NCBI GenBank assembly: GCA_008692225.1
Contig: VICG01000007.1
Span: 469,501 to 533,500, forward strand
Length of the DNA: 64,000 bases
From: Monilinia fructicola
Lineage: Eukaryota; Ascomycota; Leotiomycetes; Helotiales; Sclerotiniaceae
Reading direction: 5' to 3'
Shown here: in pieces, positions 1-11,416 of the stretch
Layout: each line of letters begins with the position of its first letter
Numbering within the stretch: position 1 is the first letter of the stretch
Translations under genes and position numbers: made by a program
Notes under the pieces: generated by a model
The model's database searches: none
Seen by the model: the letters and a program-made list of their open reading frames with translations, nothing else
What the model was told of the DNA's origin: nothing

Positions 1-1625
1 CTCGATCAACAATTAATTCAGTTAATAAAGCAGGACTTCGGGATGGTGGTGGAGGCACATGTGTATGTTCACCGTGAGAAGTGATCAGAATATAAGGGTG
101 GTCTTGAAGATCGATTGGAACAATGATATTGAATGTTACATCGCATTCAATACGTTGCAATGGTTGATTTCCATCATGATGAGGAACACCTAAAAAACTA
201 TTAATAAATAAGATACAAAAACGAGTTGAAAACGATGTGAAAACGATTTAAAAACGTTTTGAAAACGTTTTCAATATAAGTTAAAAATGAGTTAAAAATG
301 AGTTAAAAATGAGTTAAGTAGAAGTTGAAGACGTACCACAATCACTTCGACGTGTTTGAGTACCAAATACTTGAAAGCATTCAGATGGTTGATTAGGGTG
401 AAATCCGTAAGTTAATAAATCCATCATATATTCCCAATTGATTGGTCTTGTTGGATTGATAGTATGATAATAATGTTGAAAGAATTCATTATTATTAGTT
501 AGTTATTTTATTGCAGCATATATAATAACGTGCATCACCATTGAAGTTCTAATCAAAAATCAGCTTCAACACACTTCGAAAACGTTTTTAAAACGTTTAG
601 AATGTGATTAAACTTACTGTAGTATTGAAATGTCGAACTTCTGGTACTCCATCGCATAGTATTGTCTCCCCAGTATTAGGATCAATTTTGTAGAATCCAC
701 AGCCATACTTTTCAAAATGCTTTTTAACTGTATGATAAGTTCTAAAGAGGATGAGTTAGAAAATAGTAATAAAAAACGTATTCTAAACGTTTTCGAAATA
801 TTTTCAAAACGTTTTCATAATGATACATACGTTAATGTTTCTTTTTGTCCCAAACCAGCATTATATTCCTCAGCAAAAACACGTTGACTAGAATGTGTTC
901 GAATCCGTTTGTCTTCCCAATCGCTTGATGTCCAACTAGTATGCGAACTAGAAATATAATTTGATGCATGAAGACATGCATTTATTCCGCTGCATTTTTT
1001 GATTGTACGTTTAACCTGAATACCTCCCATCCAATGTGAAATGGTAGTTTTCCTGTGAAGTGATCGATTTGTATGTGTTGAATATTGAATCTAATTATAA
1101 TTTATTAACAAAATGCTTTAAAAATGCTTTAAAAAATGCTTTCGAAACGTTTTCTAAATGGTTTCTAAACGTTTTGAAAACATTTAGGATATACATACCT
1201 TTGAACATACTTTATCTGCTTGCTCAGGTGTCAATTCATGTACATTGATTAAATTGCCAATTCCTCGTTCTGAAGTAGGGGGATATAATGGGCAATCAAT
1301 CACATAATTGATTTGTTCAACACTTAATGGTTCTTGTGCTCTATCTGAAAGTAGAAATATTGGATTCTCTTGAAGATTATCTATTGCTTCCTATTTATAA
1401 ACGATTAGAAAACGTTTTAGAAACGAGTTAAAAATGTGTTCAAATAATCTTACTTGAATATTTTTCATCCAAAGGATATAATTCTGGTAGTTCATCCTCA
1501 ACAATTCTTCTTCCAACTAATTCGGTATCCCAATTAGAATATAAATGTTCTCCTTCTGGTAGGGTGATACCTAATTCGTGTATTGTAGCAAGACAAGAAC
1601 GACGTAACCAAGTGATAGGATGCAT
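1..1625 (-). CDS. Multi-exon fungal protein of unknown function, C-terminus off the left edge
   Basis: I do not recognise this gene by name. The start MHPITWLRR lies at 1625. At least five further coding blocks follow on the minus strand: about 1386-1199, 1050-831, 745-620, 470-340 and 195-1. They are separated by short introns with GT...AG ends, and the reading stays protein-like to the window edge, so the C-terminus is missing. The first two exons (172 and 188 nt) join to 120 whole codons. The junction into the third exon is one base out as I read it. The last block has Cys residues followed by HGEHTHVPPPP, a C...C...HxH arrangement reminiscent of WRKY-GCM1/FLYWCH zinc fingers seen in some transposase-derived proteins. 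That resemblance is inference only. Every visible intron carries AAACGTTT-type motifs. Confidence 0.55.
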
Positions 1626-1835
1626 TTTGAAAAGAGAACAATAAATGAAAGAAAGAAAGGAAAAATCTATAAATGAAAGGAATAAGAATCATTATTTAAA
1701 CGTTTTCGAAATGTTTTCTAAACGTTTGATAAACGTGTTAAAAAAGATAAATAAATACGGTGGTTGGGAGTGGATCAATTGTATAATAATGCTATCTAAA
1801 TGTTTTCTAAACGTTTTCGAAACGTTTAGAACTAC
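230..1835. repeat. Dispersed AAACGTTT palindromic motif in introns and upstream region
   Basis: The 8-bp palindrome AAACGTTT, often doubled as AAACGTTTTgaAAACGTTTT, recurs about a dozen times. Copies are near 250-268, 577-592, 786-815, 1138-1175, 1408, 1697-1735 and 1800-1825. Those inside the gene fall in the introns and not in the coding blocks, and the last groups lie just upstream of the start codon. Degenerate versions (AAACGATT, AAATGTTT, AAACGAGT) fill the spaces. Confidence 0.7.
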
Positions 1836-4800
1836 GATGTGGATCCATATTGCACAAAGTTATGAATTCGGCAAAAGGTCGGGTGGACCTGCGCGACGTT
1901 TTGCGGTTGACCTTTTTTTTTTAAGTGATGCCCCACAGGTCCATATGAGCTCAGATGGACGTCCATCCGACCTACATACCTAACCGAGTCAGCTTTCTGC
2001 CATCATCTTCTTTCTTAGCTTGTGAGACGTGCAACGGCTTCTATGGAGACGGGCGAAATCCAGGAACAATATTAGCGATGGATGATAACATGATTCATTC
2101 TACTATTTGACTAATTATCTAACTATCTGACGACTGGCCTAACGACCGACCTAACGACCTAACGACCCAACTACTCAGTCAATGATGACAGATGGCAAGA
2201 GGAAATCCAACCGCTCTGTATTCGCCATATTAGCATTTCGCCTATCTTATGGCCATGTCTGTATCTAAATATACGACAGTACCATCCATCCATACACGGT
2301 ACGATTCCCTCCTTCACATCAGCAAACCGCCGGAAACTCCTTCATATGGATTTCTCCTATCCCTAAAAGATATCATCCATCAATTAGATTGGCAAATCTC
2401 ATTACTTGTACATACAGGCATACATACATGCATACATAATCCGTACATACCTTCCTTCCTCCTAGAATCCTAGCTGTCATATCTTGCATTCAAGTTTCAA
2501 CTCTCTCTCGACTCTACAGTAGCTCTTCTTCCGTTGAAATTACACATGCATGTACGTACTAGGTACCGCAACAAGCCTCTACCCTTGTCTCCCTCGTGGT
2601 ATCCCATCCTAGACGAAAGTCCGAGCAAATCTCAAATCCAATCGTTTCAGATTAAAAAAGGTTCCAATTCGCTTCACGAGTTCCACAACAGGATCAAGGA
2701 TTACCTAACCATCTTATTCCTTACCTTTCGTACTGTACTGTAACCTTACGGAGTGCATACAATACGGAGGTACAGTACTGGGGCCCAAAAAATATCCCCC
2801 ATCCTTTACCTTCCGAGGTCTTTATTGGTACTCTGTATGTGTGTGTGTAATGTTATGTATGTATGTATGTATATTATGTATGTATATATGTATGTATATT
2901 TATATGTATATGTATGTATATGTATGTATAGTATGTATATATGTATGTATGGACAGAGGAGTGTGGATATACGGAGGGACTATTACTATCATAATAATAT
3001 CTCTCTCCAAGATTCAAAGAACACATAAAATCTAGTCAAATCACTCTTTAAGATAATGTAATCATTTACAAATCCTCAAATGGGCATCTACAAACACTCC
3101 TTTCTCCCTGGCTACTTTCCATAACATTCAATTTGTCCCCTCTCCTTATTGTTTTCGGGATTTTCGCTATTTTTCGCATTTTCGCATTCTTGCCGTCTTT
3201 CTCTTCGTATGATACGATGTATCATCAGCTCAGGGGTTTGGGATATACCTATATGTATAACTACTTATGACTTGTATCAATCAGCTCGAGTCTTGAGATC
3301 TTGCTTCATTGGCGAGTTACTTGTACGGAGTATCAAAGACATCGAGCAAAATATGCGGGTTAATCCATACATATACAGATACATACATGCTTTTTTACTC
3401 ATCCGAACAAACTAGAGGGGAAGGACAGTACGCACACACGCACGCAGTAAGTAAGGTAGGTAGGTACTACCAGGTATGTAGGTTTAGAAGCATGATATCG
3501 GATTTTTCATCACACCGTCTTTCCGTAGGTGATAGAATATAAGTCTAATCAGCCCCAAGAGGTCGAAAGAGTCCAAAGAGTCCAAAGAGTCCAAAGAGTC
3601 CAGAAGGTCAAGCAAGTAACACGAGATCATTATCTCCACCTCTCCTAAGATCTTCGCGTTCGCCGCCCTCCACATTGATTATAACGTCCAACGTTTTCTT
3701 TCAACTTGCGCAACCTCATGGAGAACAATTTCCCTAGCGCACATCCCCGTCTTGCAATCCTACTCACGTGAAAAAATAAGCTCGCCATCAGGGGTCAAAA
3801 AATGGCGTTAGTTCCCAAATCAAGCGCCCCTAGCCTCTAGAATGGATATCTTTCCTGGCGATAAGCGGAGATGAACTATGGGGATGGCTGACTATATTTA
3901 CCCTTAAATTCAACCTTTGCATATTAAAACTTTATGTTTTCGGTTTCTAATTTATTGAATAATCGACTGAGATTTTGTCTGTATGGTCTGGATAGCGTCA
4001 TGGTGGATTTGTACTCTGGGTCTATCTGAGTATATGGCAGATTTTAAATTGATGAAGGAGAGAAACGGAAAAAACTTCATCAATTTGGCGACACCTAGAC
4101 CTAGATGCTTTTCCAACCTTCAAATTGAGCAGAGCGATACGCGTTTGTATGCCTTGTATAAGGTTATGTGTCTTCTTTTTTTCTTCCTGGTCTTTTCTTC
4201 CTTCAACGTTGCTTCTCCACAATCCTGAAATGAAAAGTTCACCCTCAACCCTTCCGAAATTACATGCATGCCAACAAAAACCATTCTGGAGAGATCCAAG
4301 TGATTGTTCCTCCTCATTTACTTCACGTTCATGCTCTCCACTATCCACTCCTCTCCTCGCCCGAGGAAGAAATTACCCTTATGCCCGGTAAGGCGATTCC
4401 GGGTGTCGTGACTCCCCAACCCCATTTTTCCTTGCACCGTGGAAACACACCAGCAGCACAAGTGAACGGGTCCTCGTCAATTTCGGCAAGGATTCGAGGT
4501 TGCCGCTGCACCATCTATCGAGCACCGTCCCACGAAACACACTCCCACCACCACGCTGTCGTGGGACATCAACCTGATCCTAGATCGCTCTCGATGTAGG
4601 TAGCGCGTTCATGCGACCATTCCTGTCGGCATATGTATGTCTCATCCCTACTCGTATCCCCGCTAGCTCGTTATTGGAGTAAGACTTTTGGTGCTATCAA
4701 TCACGTTTGTGGTGGCATTAGCGTGCGACGTTGTCAGACTCTCGTCGAGTATTCTTCACACGTGGATCGAGGCCTGGCCAAACGTTGGGTGACACGACAC

Positions 4801-5639
4801 TGGTTAATCTGGGTGTTGTTCTCTACTTTCCGTGTGCTTTTCTTTTTCTTGCGCTGAGCTTTTGGTTTGGATGTCCGTGGTGAATAGATCTGATGCGTGG
4901 TGCCACGAGACGATTTCAAAGTAGAAATCTCCCTTAACCAATGCGAATGCCCCTGTTATAATTTCACTCTACCATCTACCCAATCCAACATCAAACCAAC
5001 CCCAGCATATCAACATCTCAAAAGTAAAACCATCCAAAGAGCAGTCAAAAGTCAAGAAAACACCCACACTCCTCCTACACACAACCCCATACTCCGCCAA
5101 CCCCAGAAAACCACCCCCGCACTTCCCCCCTCAACAAGTAACAATAAAAGCAAGCCCCGCTTCCTTCACCCCTCCATCTCATTCTCATCCATTCTCATCC
5201 CCCTTTCCCCATTAAGCCGTCCGCCCGAGTACCTATACATTAACCACCCTCGCGCCCCTCTCACGCATCATTTCCCCCCATATAAACGACGCCTCGATTA
5301 ACCTTCCTTTGAACAATGCAAAGTAGTCACTGAGCATTCCCTTTGCCTCTCCTCCAACCACCCAAGCCAAGCCCGAATTCTCTGTTCTCCCCCTTCACAA
5401 TTGGATGGAGATACTTCCCAAAACCTCCTCGACTTCCATGAGCGGCATGCAGCATAATAACTAGTCGTCGATCCGTGAGCGTGCTTCGTGGGAATATGCC
5501 GTGGATACGTTTGTACTTGAGGATATCTGATTTTTCCCACATCGTAAGTCATGATTGTGAACTGGAGTCTTGGTTTGTATCTGTCGGGAAATGGATCATG
5601 TGATACTGAGTTGCTGCGTCTAACCGTATTGGGCGTACT
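1836..5639. other. Intergenic region without a supported gene
   Basis: I see no convincing coding region here. The segment contains short tandem runs: TGTA/TATG around 2835-2950 and GTCCAAAGA-type copies at 3565-3600. It also contains pyrimidine-rich stretches, and 4980-5300 is strikingly poor in G on the plus strand. The ORFs present are short and overlap low-complexity sequence. Confidence 0.5.
2835..2950. repeat. Imperfect TGTA/TATG microsatellite
   Basis: A run of GTGT, then TATGTATG and TATATGTA units, covers about 115 bp. It produces spurious Tyr/Met/Cys-rich ORFs, which I did not call. Confidence 0.8.
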
Positions 5640-6620
5640 AGCACCTCAAGGACGTCTATAAAGTCGTCCTCCTCCATTCCATAGATTACATAGAGAATAA
5701 CAACGACGATATACCAACAATAGGATTAAGTAGTTACACTTTAACTGAGCAAGTTTATACCAACAGTATCCATAATGAAGATTGAAGATCGAAGCCAATT
5801 TCTGCAAATCTGCAGCGGTAGCAATCACAGCGAGTCTGCGGTATTAATTAGTAACTTGGTCGGAATGAGGCCATCTTGGCTTATTTGCATGCAGAAAACT
5901 TGAACTCACACCTAATAACCAGTGCCAACTTCATTGTCCCAAGGAAACATGCCCTCCTCTATACATCGATGTAAGAACCAAAGAATGGCATACCAACAAA
6001 CTCAAATAGAAGCTGCAAATTACGCACATGTACCAATCTGTATAGCAACGTCAAGCGAAGTTTCCCATCACAGATCTGTTTCCTCGATCCGTATGTTCGT
6101 TGAGAAGGACGTGATTATGCTTTCGTAACTCCACGATTACTAGAAGACTAGCTGTGGGATTGAGGGGGCTCAAATTGATTCTTGTACCGAGTGCTCGTTT
6201 AACGAGTTTGACTTCTCCACGTTTTGCTGCATGTTTATACATGCAGCGTAAAGTGAGCGTATTGCAACCCATTAGGTCCACGGGGTCCGGCTAGCAAATA
6301 GTGATTATACACACATATATATCCCAATTATCATTCTAAGCAGGGATATCTGATTCTCACCGCATTCATCGAGAGCATCGAAACCAAGACAAGACCATGA
6401 GCTCCCTTCAAAGCGTTTGCAGCGCGGTGTCCGTCTCTGAAGTTGCGTGCTGTTTGTTGCCTTTATCATGTTGATCCAAGAATCTCGATTCTGAAGGACA
6501 CTGCGCGCGAGTATGATCTCAAAACTGGATAGGAAGACCGTTGACGTAATTGTTCAATGTCATCTTTCTCGTGGTGTCGCTACTAAAGTAAGTCGGACCA
6601 AAAAGCCAGAGGTATCTTCC
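5640..6620 (-). pseudogene. Decayed NACHT-ankyrin (NLR-like) gene relic
   Basis: No long open frame exists, but fragments in different minus-strand frames resemble fungal NLR proteins in the right order. Around 6470 there is HDKGNKQ. At about 6390-6357 there is GFDALDECGEN, which matches the Walker B region of fungal NACHT NTPases (typically DALDEC). At 6281-6051 an ankyrin-like stretch includes CMYKHAAKRGEVKLVKRAL followed by INLSPLNPTASLL. At about 6060-5920 short blocks such as TSLDVAIQIG look like further ankyrin units. Stops and frame changes separate the fragments, so the gene is broken. Fungal NACHT-ankyrin proteins act as intracellular receptors in non-self recognition. I infer the family from the Walker B match and ankyrin-like context only. 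Confidence 0.42.
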
Positions 6621-9232
6621 TGTGGACTTTCGGAACCGCAAGACTCTCTATGATTGTTGAATAGAGAATGGAATTTGGATAACCTGGATTCATATGATGC
6701 CAGACTCGATTGTGATCGGTCTTCTGGAGTGCCTGGAATGTGTCGCCCTCCACGAGCTAGTGCCGGATCGTAGCTTTCTGTCTCGAGCGCGGTATCAGAT
6801 CTTGTGGTTTTTGTCTGGTCTATATGGATAAGTTATATTTTTATAAACTTTCTCAAATTCCGTCATTCCCTTCTTCTACTTCTACTTCTACTTCTTCTTC
6901 TTCTCTTCTTCTTCTTCTTCTTTCTTCTCACCAAACAACAGTTATACATTGAACACCCAGTCTCAGAATTCAATATCCATACCTTCCCCTCAACAGAACA
7001 ACAATCAATCTGATACCCAAAAAGATTCAAGTCACGAAAATTTGAAATTTGATGTGAGGAAATGAGTTTTACTTGGTCGTTCCCGATAGTGCTCTTCACA
7101 GAGCCTACCTTGGCTGGTTAGTCCAATTTCTAATGATATCTCATATCCGTTGATTATCACCCCTAATCATTTGGTTGTAAGTTGCCATACATTCTGATGG
7201 TTCAGAGAGATTTCTCGGCCTCAATTACGTACTTAACTTCGCTGCTCAACATATCCAGCGGTTTCATTGGACTGGAAAAATGATATATGACTCTTCAATG
7301 TAATCAAATACTAGCCAAGTTTTCCCATGCAATTTATAGTTCACTACAGAAGGCACTCAAGTGATCTGCACTTTGCCTTCTTCAAGGTGCCCAACCAAGG
7401 ACCAGACATCTGCTCTAACTATCACCGGGACCTTAACTCTCACCTACTCTGTGCCATCTAACCAGCAACAAGATATGTACACAGGGAGAGATGAATGGAA
7501 TCTATAGATACATAACTAGTCACCAAAAGGAAAGGTAAAACAAACAATATCCGCACACACAAACTTGAACCAAGAATCAAGTAGTAAAACCGATACCCAA
7601 ATACCCACCCCAATCCACTCAATTCACCTACACCCCTAACAAAGAGTAAAACACTCCATATCCCGAACAGGTTCCTGACTCTCAAACATCTCACACAAGC
7701 CGGTCCCATTTCCGGACACCCCGCCCCAGTCTCACGGCTCGCAGCGCCTTCGGTCATATTGAGTACTAGTCCATTCCACCCCCGCATATGCAAACTGCAT
7801 GTGAGCATTTGTATGTTCGCCCGTTTCGATCAAGCAATTGAACTCAGGCAGCGATTAGGACAGGGGCCACTGTGTATTACTTGATTACCAATCTTTGAAG
7901 TAAGATATGTCGCCAGAGCGCAATAAGCAAGATTGTCAGCATTCCGTTGGACATAGTATCCGGAAAGTACCGATAGCAGGCTTCTGCCAGCGGGCCATAC
8001 TTTCGCTTCATAGTGGACCATATATCGAATGCTGTTTCTTTATCATGCCCTCATAAAATTTGACCCGAAGATCAAGAACGGGAAGGTTAGGGGATCGCGA
8101 AACAGCTACGAAATTCAAGTGTAGTAACTCGTGCTTCTAGTTGTTAGTAAATTCTCCGCACATTCTAGAGTGTCTGATAACCGACGAGGTAGATTACAGC
8201 GCTATTGTCATATTGCTCCAGTTCGTACTTGTTTCTGCTATGTAATGCACTACCCCTGGAGATTACATCGCCAAGGTAAGTAGCGACTAGTGATCTTCGA
8301 CAAACACCTTCCCTAGGTAGACAAAAAAAGGGGAATTTTTAGTGCGTTAATAATCATCGCCTAGTATACAGGTGATAAAATACCGGCCATACCAAAAGTT
8401 ATGGAGGCTACCCAAGCAACAAAACTTCCAACTCCGAATCTTCATATCCCGTGTATACATATGAGAAAGTCAAGAACACTGTGGTACTTGAAAATAAGTT
8501 GAGTAGTCCAGTCGTCAATGATGCGGTATAAGATAGTTTGATGTCGTGGCCATATATAGTTTCTGATATACTGTAGATGATTTTAGCCAACGCCAACGCT
8601 AAAGTGAACGCCCATACTTTAAAACCTAATTTTCTTCACTATATATGTGCCCACACTTAGAACACATTTTTTGATAATTTCACCTGCGTCATTTGGTTCT
8701 ATAGAACATAGGAAATACAGTTTGATGATATCATTGATAAGTCATTTGAAAGCATAACAAGCTTGCAGTATTGACCGGAGATTTGGAGTTGGATTCTTGG
8801 TGAAGAGGGAAATGCTGAAAAGAAAGGGGAAGATTGAGATGTTCGCTTAACAGTGGAAGAGGAGCGGTGTGTTAGTCAGAGGTCACGGTATGTAGGTGAG
8901 ATGGACCTGTGGCGCAGTTTTTTTTTTTTGAAGATAATCTCGAACGCGAATTCATCAGATGTTAAACCGAATTTCGTTACTATACTATGTATGAATCCAT
9001 GGATATGCAAGACCTGTAGGTCTACTCCGTTGACACGATCTGGTCTCGCGAATATATATCACAGTTTATCAGTTGTACACAACGTTGTCTATAACTTTAC
9101 ATAGTAGTGAGTAAACATATAAGATTACATTCGTATCGATTTCTATTACTTCTATTTCTGTCATTCAGATATATATATACACTTGATACAAACTTAATTA
9201 AAGTTAAGTAACAACACAACTATACATGCATA
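6621..9232. other. Intergenic region without a supported gene
   Basis: A CTT/CTA triplet run lies near 6870-6925. The remaining sequence contains only short ORFs without recognisable motifs. AT content rises toward the TIR element that begins at 9235. Confidence 0.5.
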
Positions 9233-9234
9233 TA

Positions 9235-10029
9235 CTCGGGCGCGTTTTAAAAGAGGCATAGGCGAATATAAAACTTATAATTATTCAACGAAATCTTAAT
9301 ATAATTTAATATAACTTATATATGTATTAGATTTAGTATTTTAAGATCTTCTTATGAAGTTTTTATATTATAAAAATTATTTTTAAAAAGAATATTAATA
9401 TTATAAAGTTAGTGATTTTAGAAAATTTTAGTATTTATTAATTTATTAATTTTAAATTCAAAAATATATAAATATTAAAAGTTAAAATTATAGAAAAATA
9501 ATATAAGCTTTGAAGTTTTATTAGATGATTTCAAAATTTAATATTATTTATTATATCAATATATATGTTGATATAAAAGGTGGAAAATTCAAATTTTTAA
9601 CAAAAAAAAATATGCTTATATAATCCAAATAAACGAATTTACCCCTTCGAAACCTGTAAATTTTCCTATATTTTCAACTTTATTAATTTATATTTTAAAC
9701 ATCAATAAGATATTCAAATTTTAAAATAAGATATTTAAAATTTAGCTTTTCTTTTATTATTTAACAAAGTTTGATAGGTTTAACTATAATATTCGTTAAA
9801 CTATTCAATATTAATATAAATCTCCAATTTTTCATTAAATTTCCAATATTCATACATTTTATTTATACTATTATTCATTTAATATTAGGTTTTATAATAC
9901 AAAATTTTTATATTAAGTATAAAAATACTAAATCTATAATATTTATAAATTTTATAAAATTATATAAAGGTTTCGCTGAATAATTATAAGTTATATTTTA
10001 GCGTATGCCTCTTTTAAAACCCGCCTGAG
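9235..10029. mobile_element. AT-rich TIR element (MITE-like), about 795 bp, TA target site
   Basis: The left end starts CTCGGGCGCGTTTTAAAAGA and the right end, read on the other strand, starts CTCAGGCGGGTTTTAAAAGA. The inverted match continues imperfectly through AGGCATA and into ACTTATAATTATTC, about 50 bp in all. TA dinucleotides flank both ends (9233-9234 and 10030-10031), as expected for Tc1/mariner/pogo-type insertion. The interior is extremely AT-rich, with no transposase ORF. This fits a non-autonomous element, or an autonomous one mutated beyond recognition by repeat-induced point mutation. It ends 275 bp before the FSH1-type gene and may influence its promoter. Confidence 0.85.
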
Positions 10030-10303
10030 TACTCTGTATATATAAAGATGTCACCAATTCAATTCAAATCCACTTCTTATCCCCACCTCCTCACCGAGCC
10101 TAGCGTAAGGCTGACCCGAGTTTGTCATCTCCCCTCCTTGTCTCAACTGATAATATATTCTCTCGAAAATGCACCATGTCTTTTCATATTGTCTTTCTGT
10201 CACCTTCTCGCCTCGTACCCATCGAATCCTGCTCTCACCATCTGCCAAACTCATAACATACTTACATCTCCATTTCCGCACATCTTCTCCAAATATTAGA
10301 AAA

Positions 10304-11258
10304 ATGTCTACTCAGAATGGAACTCCAAATGGGACATCCAATGGCGCAACAACGACCCCCGCGGAGTCAGGGCCAAGAAAACTTAAGATTCTAATGCTCC
10401 ATGGTACAAACCCCAATATATCTTCCGTCCGATCCCAACGCACCGCAAAATCTAACATCCCATACCCCAGGCTACACGCAATCCGGCCCAACCTTCAATT
10501 CCAAAACCAAAGCCCTAACCAAACTCCTAACCCGACAATTCCCCCCCACACACCCAATCTACCCAGGCGGCATCCAACTCCTCTACCCCACCGCGCCCAT
10601 TCCTCTCCTACCAGCCGACATCCCCGGCTACACACCCTCCTCCGACCCCGCCCTCGTCCCAAACGACGCCTTCGGCTGGTGGAAACGCGAAACCGGCGGG
10701 GCCCGCTACACCGGAAATCGAAAGCGGCCTCGAAACCATCGCCAGCACCATTCTTTCCGCCGGCGGCATCGACGGCGTGATTGGGTTTTCCCAAGGCGCA
10801 TGCGCCGCCTACCTCGTCGCCTCGCTGCTCGAGCCCAATCGCGAAAGCGCATTTGCACACCAACAAGCTCTTTCGCCATCGACCGCACTACCCTATCCTC
10901 AATCTTTCCGCAATCTAAAATCGCAATTGCATCAACCCCCCTCAAATTCTGCATCTCGTATTCCGGCTTCTCTATGCGCCCTATGAGGGATACCAAGCAT
11001 TTTTTTAACCCGCCTTTGAAAACGCGGATTTTGCATGTGATTGGGAGTTTGGATTCTGTAGTTGAGGAATCTAGGAGTACAGCGCTGGTCGAAGCGTGTG
11101 AGGAGGAGACAAGGGAAGTGTGCTATCATCCGGGAGGGCATTTTGTGCCCATGGGGAAGGAGTTTGGGAATGTGGCCGTGGGATTCATGGTTAGGTGTTT
11201 AGAGGAGAAGAAGCCGGTTGCAGAGGAAAGCGTGGAAGATATGGATGTGCCATTCTAG
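10304..11258 (+). CDS. FSH1-type serine hydrolase (two compensating frameshifts)
   Basis: This is an alpha/beta hydrolase of the FSH1 family (PF03959), a group of small serine hydrolases. Exon 1 (10304-10403) ends in the strand KILMLHG. An intron (10404-10470, GT...AG) joins it to GYTQSGPTFNSK. The nucleophile elbow GVIGFSQGA, with the catalytic Ser, is encoded near 10775-10800. The acid lies in HVIGSLDSVV and the catalytic His in HPGGHFVP near 11130-11150. The nucleophile lies in a different frame from both ends. The frame shifts near the GGGG at 10698-10701 (one base too many) and shifts back near the CCCCCC at about 10936-10941 (one too few). The total length stays a multiple of three, so an uncritical annotation would give an intact 295-residue protein lacking the active-site Ser. 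The first half of exon 2 is unusually C-rich. Confidence 0.8.
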
Positions 11259-11416
11259 GACCTCGTGAGGGTCAAAAATTTGAAGGGTATATATTTCCGA
11301 TCGACAAGAGTCACATAAATAGACACATAGATACAGGCATAAAGGATTCATGTCATTTAGAATCTAGACTAATTGTACAAATCGGTAGGTATCATTAATG
11401 CATAGAATAGAATAGA

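Noticed and set aside
230..1835. CRISPR-like array from the repeated AAACGTTT motifs
   Set aside because: The units are short, irregularly spaced and without unique spacers of constant length, and the host is eukaryotic.
9771..9983. 70-codon Ile/Phe-rich ORF within the AT-rich island
   Set aside because: It lies wholly inside the degenerate TIR element and reflects base composition, not a transposase.
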